64,000 nucleotides of DNA from Rhodococcus sp. KBS0724 (GTDB taxonomy: Bacteria > Actinomycetota > Actinomycetes > Mycobacteriales > Mycobacteriaceae), in assembly GCF_005938745.2 (NCBI RefSeq), contig NZ_VCBX02000001.1:6524501-6588500 (forward strand). Reading direction: 5' to 3'. The notes under the pieces were generated by a model. The model ran no database searches. It was not told where the DNA came from and saw only the letters and a program-made list of their open reading frames with translations. The translations under genes and the position numbers were made by a program. Each line of letters opens with the position of its first letter. Position 1 is the first letter of the stretch. This document shows positions 8,258 to 17,711 of this stretch, piece by piece.

Positions 8258-11200
8258 CTAGACCTCACACAGATCTCGGTACGGCACCCCGGGGAGGTAG
8301 CGCTCCCATTCCTCTTCGGTGATGAGAGTTCCGGCGCTGCTGCATATCCGCGCGGAGACGGCATCAGGATCGGTGCCCCACAATCGGATCGTCTTGTCGG
8401 GACCGGCGGCGGCAATCTTGTCGCTGCCACCGGCGAATTGGGCATCGTAGACACGCACGGGATACGCGGTCAGTTGAGCAAAGCGTTGTGGGTCATCGGG
8501 ATTCGAAATGTCCCACAGCCACACCGATCCGCCGCTGACCCCCGCCGCCAACTGGTTGCCCTTCTGGTTGATCGCCACCGAATAGATCGCACCTTCGGGA
8601 CCGGCGATCCGTGACAACGCACGAGGCGACGACGGGTCATGCACATCCCACAACTGGATGCTGTGATCGGCACTACCGGCAGCGAGAACGTTACCGTCGG
8701 AGCTGAATACGACTGCTTGAGCGTAACTTTCGAAGCCGTCCACAGTAGACACCACACGCGGCGCCGCGGGGTCGGAGACGTCCCACAAGTCGACTACGTT
8801 CTTTGCATTGGCAATGGCAAGTATGTTGTCGTCCGGCCGGAATGCCATCATCAGCGGGTAAGCGCCGGCATCGGTGGACGACAACAGTTTCGGTGCGACT
8901 GGATCGGAGACGTCGACCAAGGCAAAGACGTTGTCGTCCTGAGAGGACACCGCCAACAGCTTTGCCGACGGATCAAGGACGACAACCCCGACGATCCCCT
9001 CGACGTATTTCTGCGGGTCGCCCACGAGCCTCGGGGCCGCCGGGTCACCGAGATCCCACAAATACACGGTGCCGGAACCGGTGCCACCCACCGCAAGCCG
9101 ACCGTCGGTCGACAATGCGGACGCTCCGGTGAACCTGTCCTCGCCGCGCGACGTCAACTCCGGCATCAACACCGGATTGTCGAAATCCTCGGTGTTCCAC
9201 GCCATCATCGCACCACCTCGGGCACCCACACCGGCGAGAAGTCGTGAGCCACTACCGTCGAAAGGACTGGTGAAAACAGCGTCTCGCGGTCCCGCCCAGA
9301 CCGGACCGGGCATCGACCACACACGCGTCACCCCGTTGAGGCCGCCGGTAATCAGAATCTGCCCGTCCTCGCTGTAGTCGACAGTGGTGATGGCACCGGA
9401 ATCCGGCAGCACCTCGATCAGCGCTGCGGTGCGCGGATCCCACACTCGCACAGTGTTGTCGGAGCTACCTGCGGCAAAACGGGTTCCGTCCTTGCTGTAG
9501 TTGATCTCGTTGACGTAGCTGGTGAACCCGGTCAGCGCGTCGAGTGACCGCGGATGCGCCGGATCCGTCATGTCCCAGCGCGCCACTTCTCGAGCCGTCG
9601 AGCCCGCCGCAAGTTCCCGTCCGTCAGGGCTGAATGCCACACCTAGATAATGATTGGTGGTGCCGTCGGGTTCGGTTGCGAAAATCGGTGGCGCAGTTGG
9701 GTTGCCCCACTGCGCGACGTCCCACACACGCAGGGTGCTCTGCCGCCCACCGGCAACGAGCGTCCGCCCGTCGGGGCTGAACGTCGCGGTGACGACTCCC
9801 GAAGCCGGATGCGGAAGCGGCGGCAGGGCGACCGCGTCGGCGGTGTCGTCGATGTTCCAACGCAACACGTCCGGCGTCGACGTGCCGGCAATCAACTTGG
9901 TTCCGTCCGGACTGAACTCCATGTCCTGCACTACGTGATCCGCGTGAACGAACAGTGTTCCGCGCACCGGGTTGGCCGGATCCGATACATCCCACAGCGC
10001 ACCGCCGCCCTCTCCACCGGTCGACAGCAAACGCCCGTCCGGACTGAACGATGCCGCAAACAGTGCCGTCCCCTCCTTCACCCCGAGGAATTCCGACACC
10101 GGCGTTGCCGCCGCGGCACCGTCGACTATCGGATACAGGCGCACCATCCCGTCGGAACTGGCCACGGCCACAATGGTTCCCGCGGGATTGATTCGGGCTT
10201 TCATGGCACCGGACGGGCCGACGATACGCGTCGCCGCATGCACACCGGACGCGTCGAGCAGCGCCGAGCGGGCTTCCGTGGTCTCGCTGACGTCATACGC
10301 GGCCAGCGCAAGCTGCGCCGCCAACGAAGGATCCTTGTCACGCATCCGAGTCGCTTCGGTGGCGACCTGACGGGACATCGCTTCGTCGCGAGCCGTGTCC
10401 GCTTCGGCGCGTTGATGATTGGCACTGAACCCGGCGACCATCGCGACCACGGCCAGCACCAGGGCAATCACCGACGCGGCGGCCAGTGCCGAGACTAGCC
10501 GTCGTAGCACGCGGGTCCGCCGCCGATCGGCGCTCTCCTGCTGATCACGATGGGCGATACTCGCGGCGAGGAATTCTCGCTCGACGGCGTTGAGATCAGC
10601 GGCGCGAGTCTCGCTGGGCTCGAGCTCGAGGCCCAACTCACCGGTGCGCAGCCATTCTTCGGTCAGGTGGAGTCTGGCGGCCCCAAGCAAGGCACTGGGG
10701 TCACGGCCACTGTCCTCCCACACCTGCGCCGCATAGGTGAATCGGCGGTGGACCGCCAGCCCCGCCCGATCCGAATCTATCCAATCGCGCAGCCGGCTCC
10801 ACGCCGACAGCAATACCTCGTGTGAGACCTCGACTGTCTCCTCGTCGACGGTCAGCAGACGCCTCAGTGCAAACAGATCGATGACGGTGTTGACGTCGCC
10901 GAAGTCGTCACCGAGGAAAAGTTCGGCACGGGGAGCGCGCCGACGCGTCTGCGTGACCTCGTCGACGTTGACCAACCGGAGGAAGATCCTGCGCGCCAAC
11001 TTCTGCTGTCGCTCGGTCAGCTCGCCGAACACCTCTTCGGCGCTCTGCTGAACTGCTCCGGCAATACCATCGGTGGCGTAGTAGTCGGACACGGTCAAGG
11101 TCTTGCGGGTCGAGCGTTGCCAGGTTCCCAACAACGCGTGGGACAGAAGGGGGAGTGACCCTGGATCACTGGCGGTGTGCGAACCCCGCGGCGTCAGCTC

Positions 11201-12103
11201 ACGGACCAGAACCTGGACCAGTTCGCTCTGAACCGTCATTCCGGCTTTGAGCGCCGGTTCGACGATCACGTCACGCAACTGCTCCTCGGTGAGCGGACCG
11301 ACCACCATCGGCGAATTGTCGAGCAACGGAAGCAACAACGGTTCCTCGGCCGCGAGCCCGTAGAAGTCGGCCCGCATACCGATCACGACGATCGTGTTCT
11401 CATCCAAAACAGCGAGCGTCCGCAGGAACTCCTCGCGGCGATCACGATCGCGCTGCGTCCACAGTTCCTCGAACTGATCGACGATCAGCACAGTGCGTGT
11501 GTCGCCGATCGACGACGGAATGTCCTCCGAACCCGGGTGCAGAACCACCACGTGCCAACCGCCGAACCGTGGATCGCCGGCGGCAATCTTCGGAGCCAGA
11601 CCGGCCCGCAGCAACGACGACTTTCCGGACCCGGACGCTCCGATGACCATAAACTGACGGCTTCCCTCACCCCGCATCGCCGCCGCGACTCGATCCACGA
11701 GAGCGGTAGTGAGTTCGCCTCGCCCGAAGAACCACTCGGCGTCCTCCTGTCGGAAGGATTCGAGTCCGCGATAGGGCACGACGGTGTCGCCGCGGCGGCG
11801 GGCGGTCAGTTGCCGCACGCGCTGGACCGCGCTGATCCAACCCTCCCGCTGCTCGTCCGAATCGACTCCGCATGCCTTCAACAACGCAACGAACATCGGG
11901 GTGCTGGCCGGTGTCGGAAGGTGCTGCCCGGAGAACCAACCAGCGACGGTTCCGTGGAGACCGCCCGACCGTTCGACGGCTTCGCGGATCGTCAGTCCCG
12001 CGGCCTTCCGCAACGCAGTTAGCGCTTCAGCAAACTTCCCCCTCGACTCGATATCTGCGGGATCGACGTGATTGCGCGTGCCGGATTCCGCCTTCGAGTT
12101 CAT
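8258..12103 (-). CDS. HTH - STAND-type NTPase - WD40 beta-propeller protein
   Basis: The 1281-aa protein has four parts. Residues about 15-98 resemble an Xre-like helix-turn-helix (KFAEALTALRKAAGLTIREA). Residues 105-520 are an nSTAND1-type NTPase with Walker A GASGSGKSS (155-163) and Walker B VLIVDQFEELW (205-215). A single transmembrane helix lies at about 537-560. From about 620 to 1245 there are some fourteen WD40 blades with recurring FSPDGRxLAxG and VRVWD motifs. STAND proteins act as signal-triggered switches, and many bacterial ones serve in immunity or development, with WD40 as sensor. Here the membrane helix sits between switch and propeller, which could place the propeller outside the membrane. 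The ligand and output are unknown. Confidence 0.85.
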   Translation of the reverse strand: MNSKAESGTRNHVDPADIESRGKFAEALTALRKAAGLTIREAVERSGGLHGTVAGWFSGQHLPTPASTPMFVALLKACGVDSDEQREGWISAVQRVRQLTARRRGDTVVPYRGLESFRQEDAEWFFGRGELTTALVDRVAAAMRGEGSRQFMVIGASGSGKSSLLRAGLAPKIAAGDPRFGGWHVVVLHPGSEDIPSSIGDTRTVLIVDQFEELWTQRDRDRREEFLRTLAVLDENTIVVIGMRADFYGLAAEEPLLLPLLDNSPMVVGPLTEEQLRDVIVEPALKAGMTVQSELVQVLVRELTPRGSHTASDPGSLPLLSHALLGTWQRSTRKTLTVSDYYATDGIAGAVQQSAEEVFGELTERQQKLARRIFLRLVNVDEVTQTRRRAPRAELFLGDDFGDVNTVIDLFALRRLLTVDEETVEVSHEVLLSAWSRLRDWIDSDRAGLAVHRRFTYAAQVWEDSGRDPSALLGAARLHLTEEWLRTGELGLELEPSETRAADLNAVEREFLAASIAHRDQQESADRRRTRVLRRLVSALAAASVIALVLAVVAMVAGFSANHQRAEADTARDEAMSRQVATEATRMRDKDPSLAAQLALAAYDVSETTEARSALLDASGVHAATRIVGPSGAMKARINPAGTIVAVASSDGMVRLYPIVDGAAAATPVSEFLGVKEGTALFAASFSPDGRLLSTGGEGGGALWDVSDPANPVRGTLFVHADHVVQDMEFSPDGTKLIAGTSTPDVLRWNIDDTADAVALPPLPHPASGVVTATFSPDGRTLVAGGRQSTLRVWDVAQWGNPTAPPIFATEPDGTTNHYLGVAFSPDGRELAAGSTAREVARWDMTDPAHPRSLDALTGFTSYVNEINYSKDGTRFAAGSSDNTVRVWDPRTAALIEVLPDSGAITTVDYSEDGQILITGGLNGVTRVWSMPGPVWAGPRDAVFTSPFDGSGSRLLAGVGARGGAMMAWNTEDFDNPVLMPELTSRGEDRFTGASALSTDGRLAVGGTGSGTVYLWDLGDPAAPRLVGDPQKYVEGIVGVVVLDPSAKLLAVSSQDDNVFALVDVSDPVAPKLLSSTDAGAYPLMMAFRPDDNILAIANAKNVVDLWDVSDPAAPRVVSTVDGFESYAQAVVFSSDGNVLAAGSADHSIQLWDVHDPSSPRALSRIAGPEGAIYSVAINQKGNQLAAGVSGGSVWLWDISNPDDPQRFAQLTAYPVRVYDAQFAGGSDKIAAAGPDKTIRLWGTDPDAVSARICSSAGTLITEEEWERYLPGVPYRDLCEV

Positions 12104-12146
12104 AGCGAGGCACTTTATCCGACCAGGTCAGCGAATTGTCTGTTGT

Positions 12147-12602
12147 ATGGACTGTGTATCGACCGTGCCGTCGACCGGAAGTTCGGGCGAAGGCCTCGAC
12201 ATACTGATCACGTCGCGTTCCGGCCCGCCCGCAGCCCTTCTGCAAAGTTGCGCCGACGCAGTCGCTTCCTCCCTGGAACCTCAGCCGAAAGGTGTCTTTG
12301 TCATGGAGCTTGTCCAGTCGACACGAACAATCCCGACCTGCATGGCTCACGTCAGGGGACGCCGTACGAACTCCCACATTCCACGATTGAGCGCCCGCGA
12401 AATCGAAGTGCTGCTGGCGTGGCTTCGGGCGGATTCCAAGCAGGACGTTGCGCTCGAACTGCACGTGGGCGTTGGCACAGTCAACACGCACATCTCCCGG
12501 ATCAGAACTAAGTACGTCAACGTCGGGCGACCCGCGCCGACCAAAGCGGCACTGTTCGCGCGCGCCATCCAGGATGGTCACACCACCCTCGACGAATGGT
12601 GA
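12147..12602 (+). CDS. LuxR/GerE-type helix-turn-helix protein
   Basis: The 151-aa protein has a clear LuxR-type DNA-binding domain at residues 79-145: RLSAREIEVLLAW, then a recognition helix region GVGTVNTHISRIRTKY. The N-terminal half matches nothing I recognise and lacks receiver Asp motifs, so it is not a classical response regulator. The start is uncertain: the ATG at 12147 is used here, and others exist at 12072 and 12303. It is divergent from the large NTPase/WD40 gene, with about 45 bp between, and could control it. Its stop lies next to the stop of the GT87 gene that runs the other way. Confidence 0.65.
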   Translation: MDCVSTVPSTGSSGEGLDILITSRSGPPAALLQSCADAVASSLEPQPKGVFVMELVQSTRTIPTCMAHVRGRRTNSHIPRLSAREIEVLLAWLRADSKQDVALELHVGVGTVNTHISRIRTKYVNVGRPAPTKAALFARAIQDGHTTLDEW

Positions 12603-12603
12603 C

Positions 12604-14217
12604 TCAGACGGGCGAAAGCTCCGGCTCCCGGACCGCTTTCGGGCGCAGCCACTGCGGGAACCACGACGGCTGCTTGTCCGGTGCCTGATCGAGAACACCA
12701 CCGGCCGGATCGTCGATGAACCCGTACCGCACCAGGTCCTCGTCGGGGCGGTAGATCTGGCGAAGAATAACCGCGCACAGCACCAGAACCGCGATATCTC
12801 GCAGCACGACAGTTCCGGTGAACCACTGCTCGGGCAACCCCTTGTTCGAGACCCCGAGGTAGTACATCATCCGCGGAACCCATACGAGTGCGTCGATGGT
12901 CATCCAGGCAAGAAGCAGTCGGCGATGCGGCAGCGCAAGAACCGCGAGCGGCACCAACCACAGCGAATACTGCGGACTCCACACCTTGTTGGTCAGCAGG
13001 AACCCCGCGACAAGCAGGAAACACAGCTGCGCGACGCGGGGGCGTCGTTGCGCCGTCAAAGCGACGTAACCGATTCCCACACAGACCACGACAAACAGAA
13101 TGAACGACACGGCGTTGAGATTCGACGGCGATTCACCCTGCGCCAGGGGACCGTCGAGACCTGTCCACGACGTGAACGACGCGATCACGTTGTAGATCGA
13201 GTCCGGATCGGCACCGCGTTCGGAGTTGAGCCGGAAGAACTCGTACCAACCGTGCGGGTAGAGCGCGGCGATCGGAAGGTTCACGGCAAGCCACGCCGCG
13301 ACCGCACTGAGTGTGGTTACCAACCACTCACGCGTCTTGCCCGCCCGCAGGCACAGAACCAACAGCGGCCCGAGCAACAACAACGGATACAACTTCGCGG
13401 CGCCGCCCAACCCCAGCAAAATGCCGGCGAGGACCGGTCGCTTGCGCGCCCACGCCAACAAACCGCCCATGGCAAACGCCGTCGCCAACGGATCGAAATT
13501 GGTGAACACGTGCACGATCACGAGGGGTGAACACGCGACCAACGCGCCGTCCCACACTCGTCGGCCGGCTAAGAGCGTCGTCGCCCACACTGTCACCAAC
13601 CACGCCAACGCCAAACCGAATGCCACCACGTTGAAGTACAGGGCAACTTGAATTGCGCCCGGCAGCCACGTGATCGAATCCCACGCCTTTGCCACCTTCA
13701 TCGAGCCGTACTGATAGAGCCCCGACAGAACGGGATATTCCATGTACCGCGTCTGGACGGAACCGTCGGAGCGGGTTTCCTCCCACGACTTCTTGTACGG
13801 GAACGCACCCTGATCGAGGCGCTCCGCACCGTACAACGGCACCGTGTCCGAATAACACAGTGCGACGTACTGGCGGGAACCTCCCCAGTCCAGACCCAAC
13901 TGGCCCTGCTCACCGAAGGGCGCCTGTTGAATACACGCTGCCTTGGTCGACCAGCCCAACGCCAGGAACACGACGGCCAACAGCAAGATGACGCGCATCG
14001 GGGTGAAAAAACGAGTCCGGCCGATCAGCGCATGCCGACCGACCGGACCACCTACCGTGCCTGACAACGCAGACACCATTACATCGTTACGACTGGGAAC
14101 GTCGCGCCAATCCGCCGACCGCGTGTCCTCCGCCAACGGTGCCGGAGACTCGTACACCCGAGACTCCGCATCGTCTGTCACAGAAGTCGCATCGGCATCA
14201 TCTACATTGGCGGCCAC
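12604..14217 (-). CDS. GT87-family membrane glycosyltransferase (Rv0051-like)
   Basis: The 537-aa protein has a hydrophilic N-terminus of about 60 residues and then about ten membrane segments. Shared marks with the copy at 5523 are MEYPVLSG (near 150), FTNFDPLATAFAMG and LTNKVWSPQYSLWL. Its place directly after ponA matches Rv0051 of M. tuberculosis, annotated as a conserved membrane protein. GT87 enzymes transfer sugars from polyprenol phosphate carriers on the outer face of the membrane; the product here is unknown. It starts 17 bp after the ponA stop, so the two form an operon. Confidence 0.85.
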   Translation of the reverse strand: MAANVDDADATSVTDDAESRVYESPAPLAEDTRSADWRDVPSRNDVMVSALSGTVGGPVGRHALIGRTRFFTPMRVILLLAVVFLALGWSTKAACIQQAPFGEQGQLGLDWGGSRQYVALCYSDTVPLYGAERLDQGAFPYKKSWEETRSDGSVQTRYMEYPVLSGLYQYGSMKVAKAWDSITWLPGAIQVALYFNVVAFGLALAWLVTVWATTLLAGRRVWDGALVACSPLVIVHVFTNFDPLATAFAMGGLLAWARKRPVLAGILLGLGGAAKLYPLLLLGPLLVLCLRAGKTREWLVTTLSAVAAWLAVNLPIAALYPHGWYEFFRLNSERGADPDSIYNVIASFTSWTGLDGPLAQGESPSNLNAVSFILFVVVCVGIGYVALTAQRRPRVAQLCFLLVAGFLLTNKVWSPQYSLWLVPLAVLALPHRRLLLAWMTIDALVWVPRMMYYLGVSNKGLPEQWFTGTVVLRDIAVLVLCAVILRQIYRPDEDLVRYGFIDDPAGGVLDQAPDKQPSWFPQWLRPKAVREPELSPV

Positions 14218-14234
14218 TCCGCGAGGCTACCGCC

Positions 14235-16895
14235 TTAGCGGCCGGGGCTGACACCCGCCGGAGCCTCTTCCGTCGTGGTGACGGCGCCCGGTTCCTCGGT
14301 TTCCGTCGTCGGCCTCGAGATTCCGGGAATCGGAATCGTGATGCCCGGCAGGATCTCCACGTCCGTCGTGGTCACGACAACCGGCGGTGCCGTAGTCGTG
14401 GTGGACTCCGGCGTAGTGGTCGGCGGTGCCGTCGTCTTCGGAGCAGCGGGAGCCGTGTACTCGGGAACACCACCGGCCTGGCCGTTGATCTTGCCCGGCT
14501 TCGGGAACGTCTCGTTGTCCGTACCCTCCAACGCTCCGTCCATCGTGTCCTTCCAGATATCGGAAGGCAGCCCGGAACCGTAGATCAATCCGCCGTTCGA
14601 GTTGGTGATGGCCTGAGCGTCCGCGGTACCGACCCACACAGCGGTCGACAGCGACGGCGTGTAACCGACCATCCAGGCGTCCTTGTTCTGACCGGTGTCA
14701 CCGAGCTGAGCGGTACCCGTCTTCGATGCAGACAGACGCCCACCGGCCAGGTTGTGCCCACGCGAGTACGCGGCGATGGGCTGCATAGCCGCCGTCACGT
14801 TGTCCGCGACGGCCGGATCGATCCGCTGCTCACCGGACGGAGTACCGCGGTCCAGGAGAACCGTTCCGTCGGCGGCAACAACCTTTTCCACGAAGTGGGG
14901 AGCGTGGAACGTGCCGGACGCCGCGAGAGTTGCGTACGCCGACGCCATATCCAACACGCGAGACTGGTACTGACCCAAGACGATTCCGTTGTTCGGGCCG
15001 GAACCGTCGGACTCGGTCAGCGACGGGCCGATACCCGGAATCGTCTCCGGGATACCTGCCTTGTGCGCGATATCCGCAATTTCCTGGGGTCCGTTGCCGT
15101 CGAGGCTGAGCATCTGACGGTAGAAGCTGGTGTTCAGCGAACGCTTGAGAGCCTCTGCGATGGTGCAGGTTCCACAGCTTTCACCTTCGACGTTGCCGAT
15201 CGAGATGCCGTTGATCGTCAGCGGCGAGCTGTCGTACATCTGCGAGAGCGGAATTCCCTGGTCGAGCGCTGCTGCCAGACCGAACACCTTGAACGACGAA
15301 CCGGTCTGCAAGCCGGCATTTGCGTAGTCGAAGCCGATTCCGTCGTCGCCGCCGTAATACGCCCGGACACCTCCGGTACGTGGATCGACGGAGACAACAG
15401 CCGTCCGCAGTTCCTCGTTCTCGCCCTCCATGTTGGTGCGCACGGCGTCCACCGCCGCGGCCTGAGCCTGCGGATCGATAGTCGTAGTGATCTGCAGGCC
15501 TTCGGTATTGAGCGACTGCTCACTGATCCCGGCGTCCGCGATCTCCCGGAGCACCTGATTCTTGATCAGACCCTCGGGCCCCGTCGTACCCTGACTTCCG
15601 TTCTCTACCTGAGAAAGTGGAATGTACCCCGGATAGGTCATGGGCGCGCGTGCAGCTTGATCCAATGTTCCGGCCGACACCATACCGTCGAGCACATAGT
15701 TCCAACGCGATTCCGCGCCAGTCGGATTGGTCTCCGGATCGAGAAGCGACGGCAACTGGATCGACGACGCCAGCACGGCGCCTTCCTCGACGGTCAGCTG
15801 GTCGACAGGCTTACCGAAGTACGCCTTGGACGCAGCTTCGATGCCGTACGCACCGCGACCGAAGTAAATGGTGTTCAGGTACGCGGCAAGAATGTCGTCC
15901 TTGGACCACTCGTTTGCCATCTTCGACGAGATGACAAGTTCCTTCATCTTTCGCGTCAGCGAACGCTCCGAACCGACAACCGCCGTCTTCACGTACTGCT
16001 GAGTGATCGTCGATCCACCACCCGCGCTGTCACGGCCGAGAACGTTGTCACGAGCGGCGCGCGCAAAACCGGAGATCGAGAATCCGGGGTTCGTGTAGAA
16101 ATCCCGGTCCTCGGCAGCAAGCACTGCGTTACGCACATGCACCGGAATCTGATCGAGCGCCACCTCGGTGCGGTTACCCTCTTCCGGCGGAACAACGGTA
16201 CTGAGCACCGTGCTTCCGTCCGACGCGTAAATCGTCGCAACCTGATTGGTCGGGAGATCGCCGGGCTTGGGTACGTCCTGCACGATGTATGCCGCCATGA
16301 AGGCAAGCACCGGCAGCACCAGGCCGAGCGCAACCAACACGTACGCCGAGCGGCGAACTGTGCGCCACTTCGACTTCTTCTTCACTGCTTTCTGTCCCTT
16401 CGGGGGCTCGCCGCCATTGCCGTCGCCACCACCGGGGCCGCCTGTCGGTGGCTTCGTCGGCGGGGGGCCTGCGGGCGGACGGGATCCGGCATCAGTGCGA
16501 GGCAGTGCCGCAGCAGCTGCGACGCGCTGTGTGGGTTCGGCGCCCGGTGCTGGTCGATTCTGGGGTGCACCTTGCTGCGGGCGTCCCTGCTGGGGACTCA
16601 TTGGCCGACCCTGCTGCGGGGGACCCATGGGACCACCCTGCTGCGGACGGCCCTGCGGAGGCGGACCCATCGGGCGTCCTTGCGGCGGGGGACCCATCGG
16701 ACGCCCCTGTTGGGGTCCCATCGGTCGACCCTGCTGCGGACCTTGCGGAGGGCGCCCCTGCGGCGGGGGACCCACCGGACGACCCTGCTGCGGACCTTGA
16801 GGCGGACGGCCTTGCGGAGGGCGCCCCTGCGGCGGACCGCTCGGACCACCTGGTCCCGAGGGACGGTTGCCGGGGGTGTTGTCGGGGGAACTCAC
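14235..16895 (-). CDS. ponA: Class A penicillin-binding protein (bifunctional PBP1a/PonA)
   Basis: The 886-aa enzyme polymerises and cross-links peptidoglycan. Residues 1-175 are a Pro/Gly/Gln-rich cytoplasmic tail, and the single membrane anchor is at about 184-206. The GT51 transglycosylase domain has EDRDFYTNPGF (catalytic Glu262) and GGSTITQQYVK. The transpeptidase domain shows SSFK (Ser533), SLN (586-588) and KTGT (725-728). A Pro/Thr-rich extracytoplasmic tail ends the protein. The start is GTG at 16895 with GGAG 12 bp upstream. The gene lies between a DUF5318 gene and a GT87 gene, as in Rv0049-Rv0051. A second, closely related gene is cut by the right edge at 62105. Confidence 0.95.
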   Translation of the reverse strand: MSSPDNTPGNRPSGPGGPSGPPQGRPPQGRPPQGPQQGRPVGPPPQGRPPQGPQQGRPMGPQQGRPMGPPPQGRPMGPPPQGRPQQGGPMGPPQQGRPMSPQQGRPQQGAPQNRPAPGAEPTQRVAAAAALPRTDAGSRPPAGPPPTKPPTGGPGGGDGNGGEPPKGQKAVKKKSKWRTVRRSAYVLVALGLVLPVLAFMAAYIVQDVPKPGDLPTNQVATIYASDGSTVLSTVVPPEEGNRTEVALDQIPVHVRNAVLAAEDRDFYTNPGFSISGFARAARDNVLGRDSAGGGSTITQQYVKTAVVGSERSLTRKMKELVISSKMANEWSKDDILAAYLNTIYFGRGAYGIEAASKAYFGKPVDQLTVEEGAVLASSIQLPSLLDPETNPTGAESRWNYVLDGMVSAGTLDQAARAPMTYPGYIPLSQVENGSQGTTGPEGLIKNQVLREIADAGISEQSLNTEGLQITTTIDPQAQAAAVDAVRTNMEGENEELRTAVVSVDPRTGGVRAYYGGDDGIGFDYANAGLQTGSSFKVFGLAAALDQGIPLSQMYDSSPLTINGISIGNVEGESCGTCTIAEALKRSLNTSFYRQMLSLDGNGPQEIADIAHKAGIPETIPGIGPSLTESDGSGPNNGIVLGQYQSRVLDMASAYATLAASGTFHAPHFVEKVVAADGTVLLDRGTPSGEQRIDPAVADNVTAAMQPIAAYSRGHNLAGGRLSASKTGTAQLGDTGQNKDAWMVGYTPSLSTAVWVGTADAQAITNSNGGLIYGSGLPSDIWKDTMDGALEGTDNETFPKPGKINGQAGGVPEYTAPAAPKTTAPPTTTPESTTTTAPPVVVTTTDVEILPGITIPIPGISRPTTETEEPGAVTTTEEAPAGVSPGR
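16566..16850 (-). repeat. Coding tandem repeat, PQQGRPMGPP-like, in ponA
   Basis: Residues about 16-110 of PonA are built from degenerate 7-10-residue units such as PQQGRPMGPP and GRPPQGPQQ, encoded by GC-rich repeats (for example CCCTGCTGCGG on the plus strand). Such arrays expand and contract by slippage, so length is likely to vary between strains. The N-terminal tail is cytoplasmic by topology. Confidence 0.8.
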
Positions 16896-16965
16896 GAAAT
16901 CAAATCTCCAGTGGTCATGGACCGATCACATGAGACTTCGATCGGGCCCTTCTTCGGGTGTGGCG

Positions 16966-17406
16966 TTACTCGCTGGCGGTGCGCCGGCTCGCAGACTGCG
17001 TTCGTCTGCTCGGTGGACGTGCTCGCCGCGGTCGCGGCGGCGCAGGCACTGCGCCGAGCACATAGGACTGCACCAAGTGGTTCCAGCTGCAGGACCGGCA
17101 CACTTCTACAACGTGCACCGTGAACTCCTCTGCTGTCTCCGCAAGCCGAGCGAGCTCGTCCGTCGTCCGGGCTGATCCCGAAACCTGGCCGAGCTTCTCG
17201 CCGAACACCCAGGACACGAGCGTCAACTGTTCCTTACGGCAGATGGGGCAGAGAACATCACTGCCCCGGCCGTGGAACTTCGCGGCTCTGAGTAGGTAGG
17301 GATCGGCGTCGCATACCTGCTTGACGCCAGTCCTACCCGCAGACACTTCGGCCAGCACAGACCGACGCGCGAGCGCGTAGTCCACAACTTGCCGCTGTAT
17401 CCGCAC
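16966..17406 (-). CDS. DUF5318 zinc-ribbon-like protein (Rv0049-like)
   Basis: The 146-aa protein contains two Cys pairs, CPIC near residue 78 and CRSC near 107, spaced as in a zinc ribbon. The N-terminus (QRQVVDYALARRSVLAEV) and its place immediately before ponA match the conserved mycobacterial protein Rv0049 (DUF5318). The last 25 residues form a basic Arg/Ser/Pro tail. No enzymatic residues are evident; a nucleic-acid-binding or scaffolding role is possible. It ends 70 bp before the ponA start on the same strand. Confidence 0.75.
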   Translation of the reverse strand: MRIQRQVVDYALARRSVLAEVSAGRTGVKQVCDADPYLLRAAKFHGRGSDVLCPICRKEQLTLVSWVFGEKLGQVSGSARTTDELARLAETAEEFTVHVVEVCRSCSWNHLVQSYVLGAVPAPPRPRRARPPSRRTQSASRRTASE

Positions 17407-17645
17407 CTGACCAGAGTACGTGCGTCAGGGAAACAGGGGACTGTTCGGGAGGGTCACGATAGACACACTTTTGCTCATCACCTTGGGGCTACCAGCAGAA
17501 ATAAGTTGCGGCTGAGAGTTTCTCCACCCTGGCGGTGTTGCCCCGATCCGCATCGCAAACGGCAGGAACGGTCGAAAATCGCCCCATTTAGCGTGGATCT
17601 AGCCGTGACAGTTCGATACACCTAACGCACCGATGTGTGGTTTTA

Positions 17646-17662
17646 TATATCGGCGCGATATA
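17646..17662. promoter_or_regulatory. Inverted repeat upstream of padR-ino1
   Basis: TATATCG-GCG-CGATATA is a perfect 7-bp inverted repeat 50 bp before the padR start, in an AT-rich patch that probably contains the promoter. PadR proteins usually repress their own operons by binding palindromes at this position. The gap from 17407 to 17711 otherwise holds only the divergent start regions of the DUF5318 gene and padR. Confidence 0.6.
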
Positions 17663-17711
17663 GTTGGGTATCGCATCAAGCGGTTAGATCCACAGACTCG
17701 GGAGGTGTCAG

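Noticed and set aside
14139..17123. A 994-codon open frame on the plus strand
   Set aside because: It lies antisense to ponA and its neighbours, is Arg-rich and lacks any domain; it is a shadow of GC-biased third positions.
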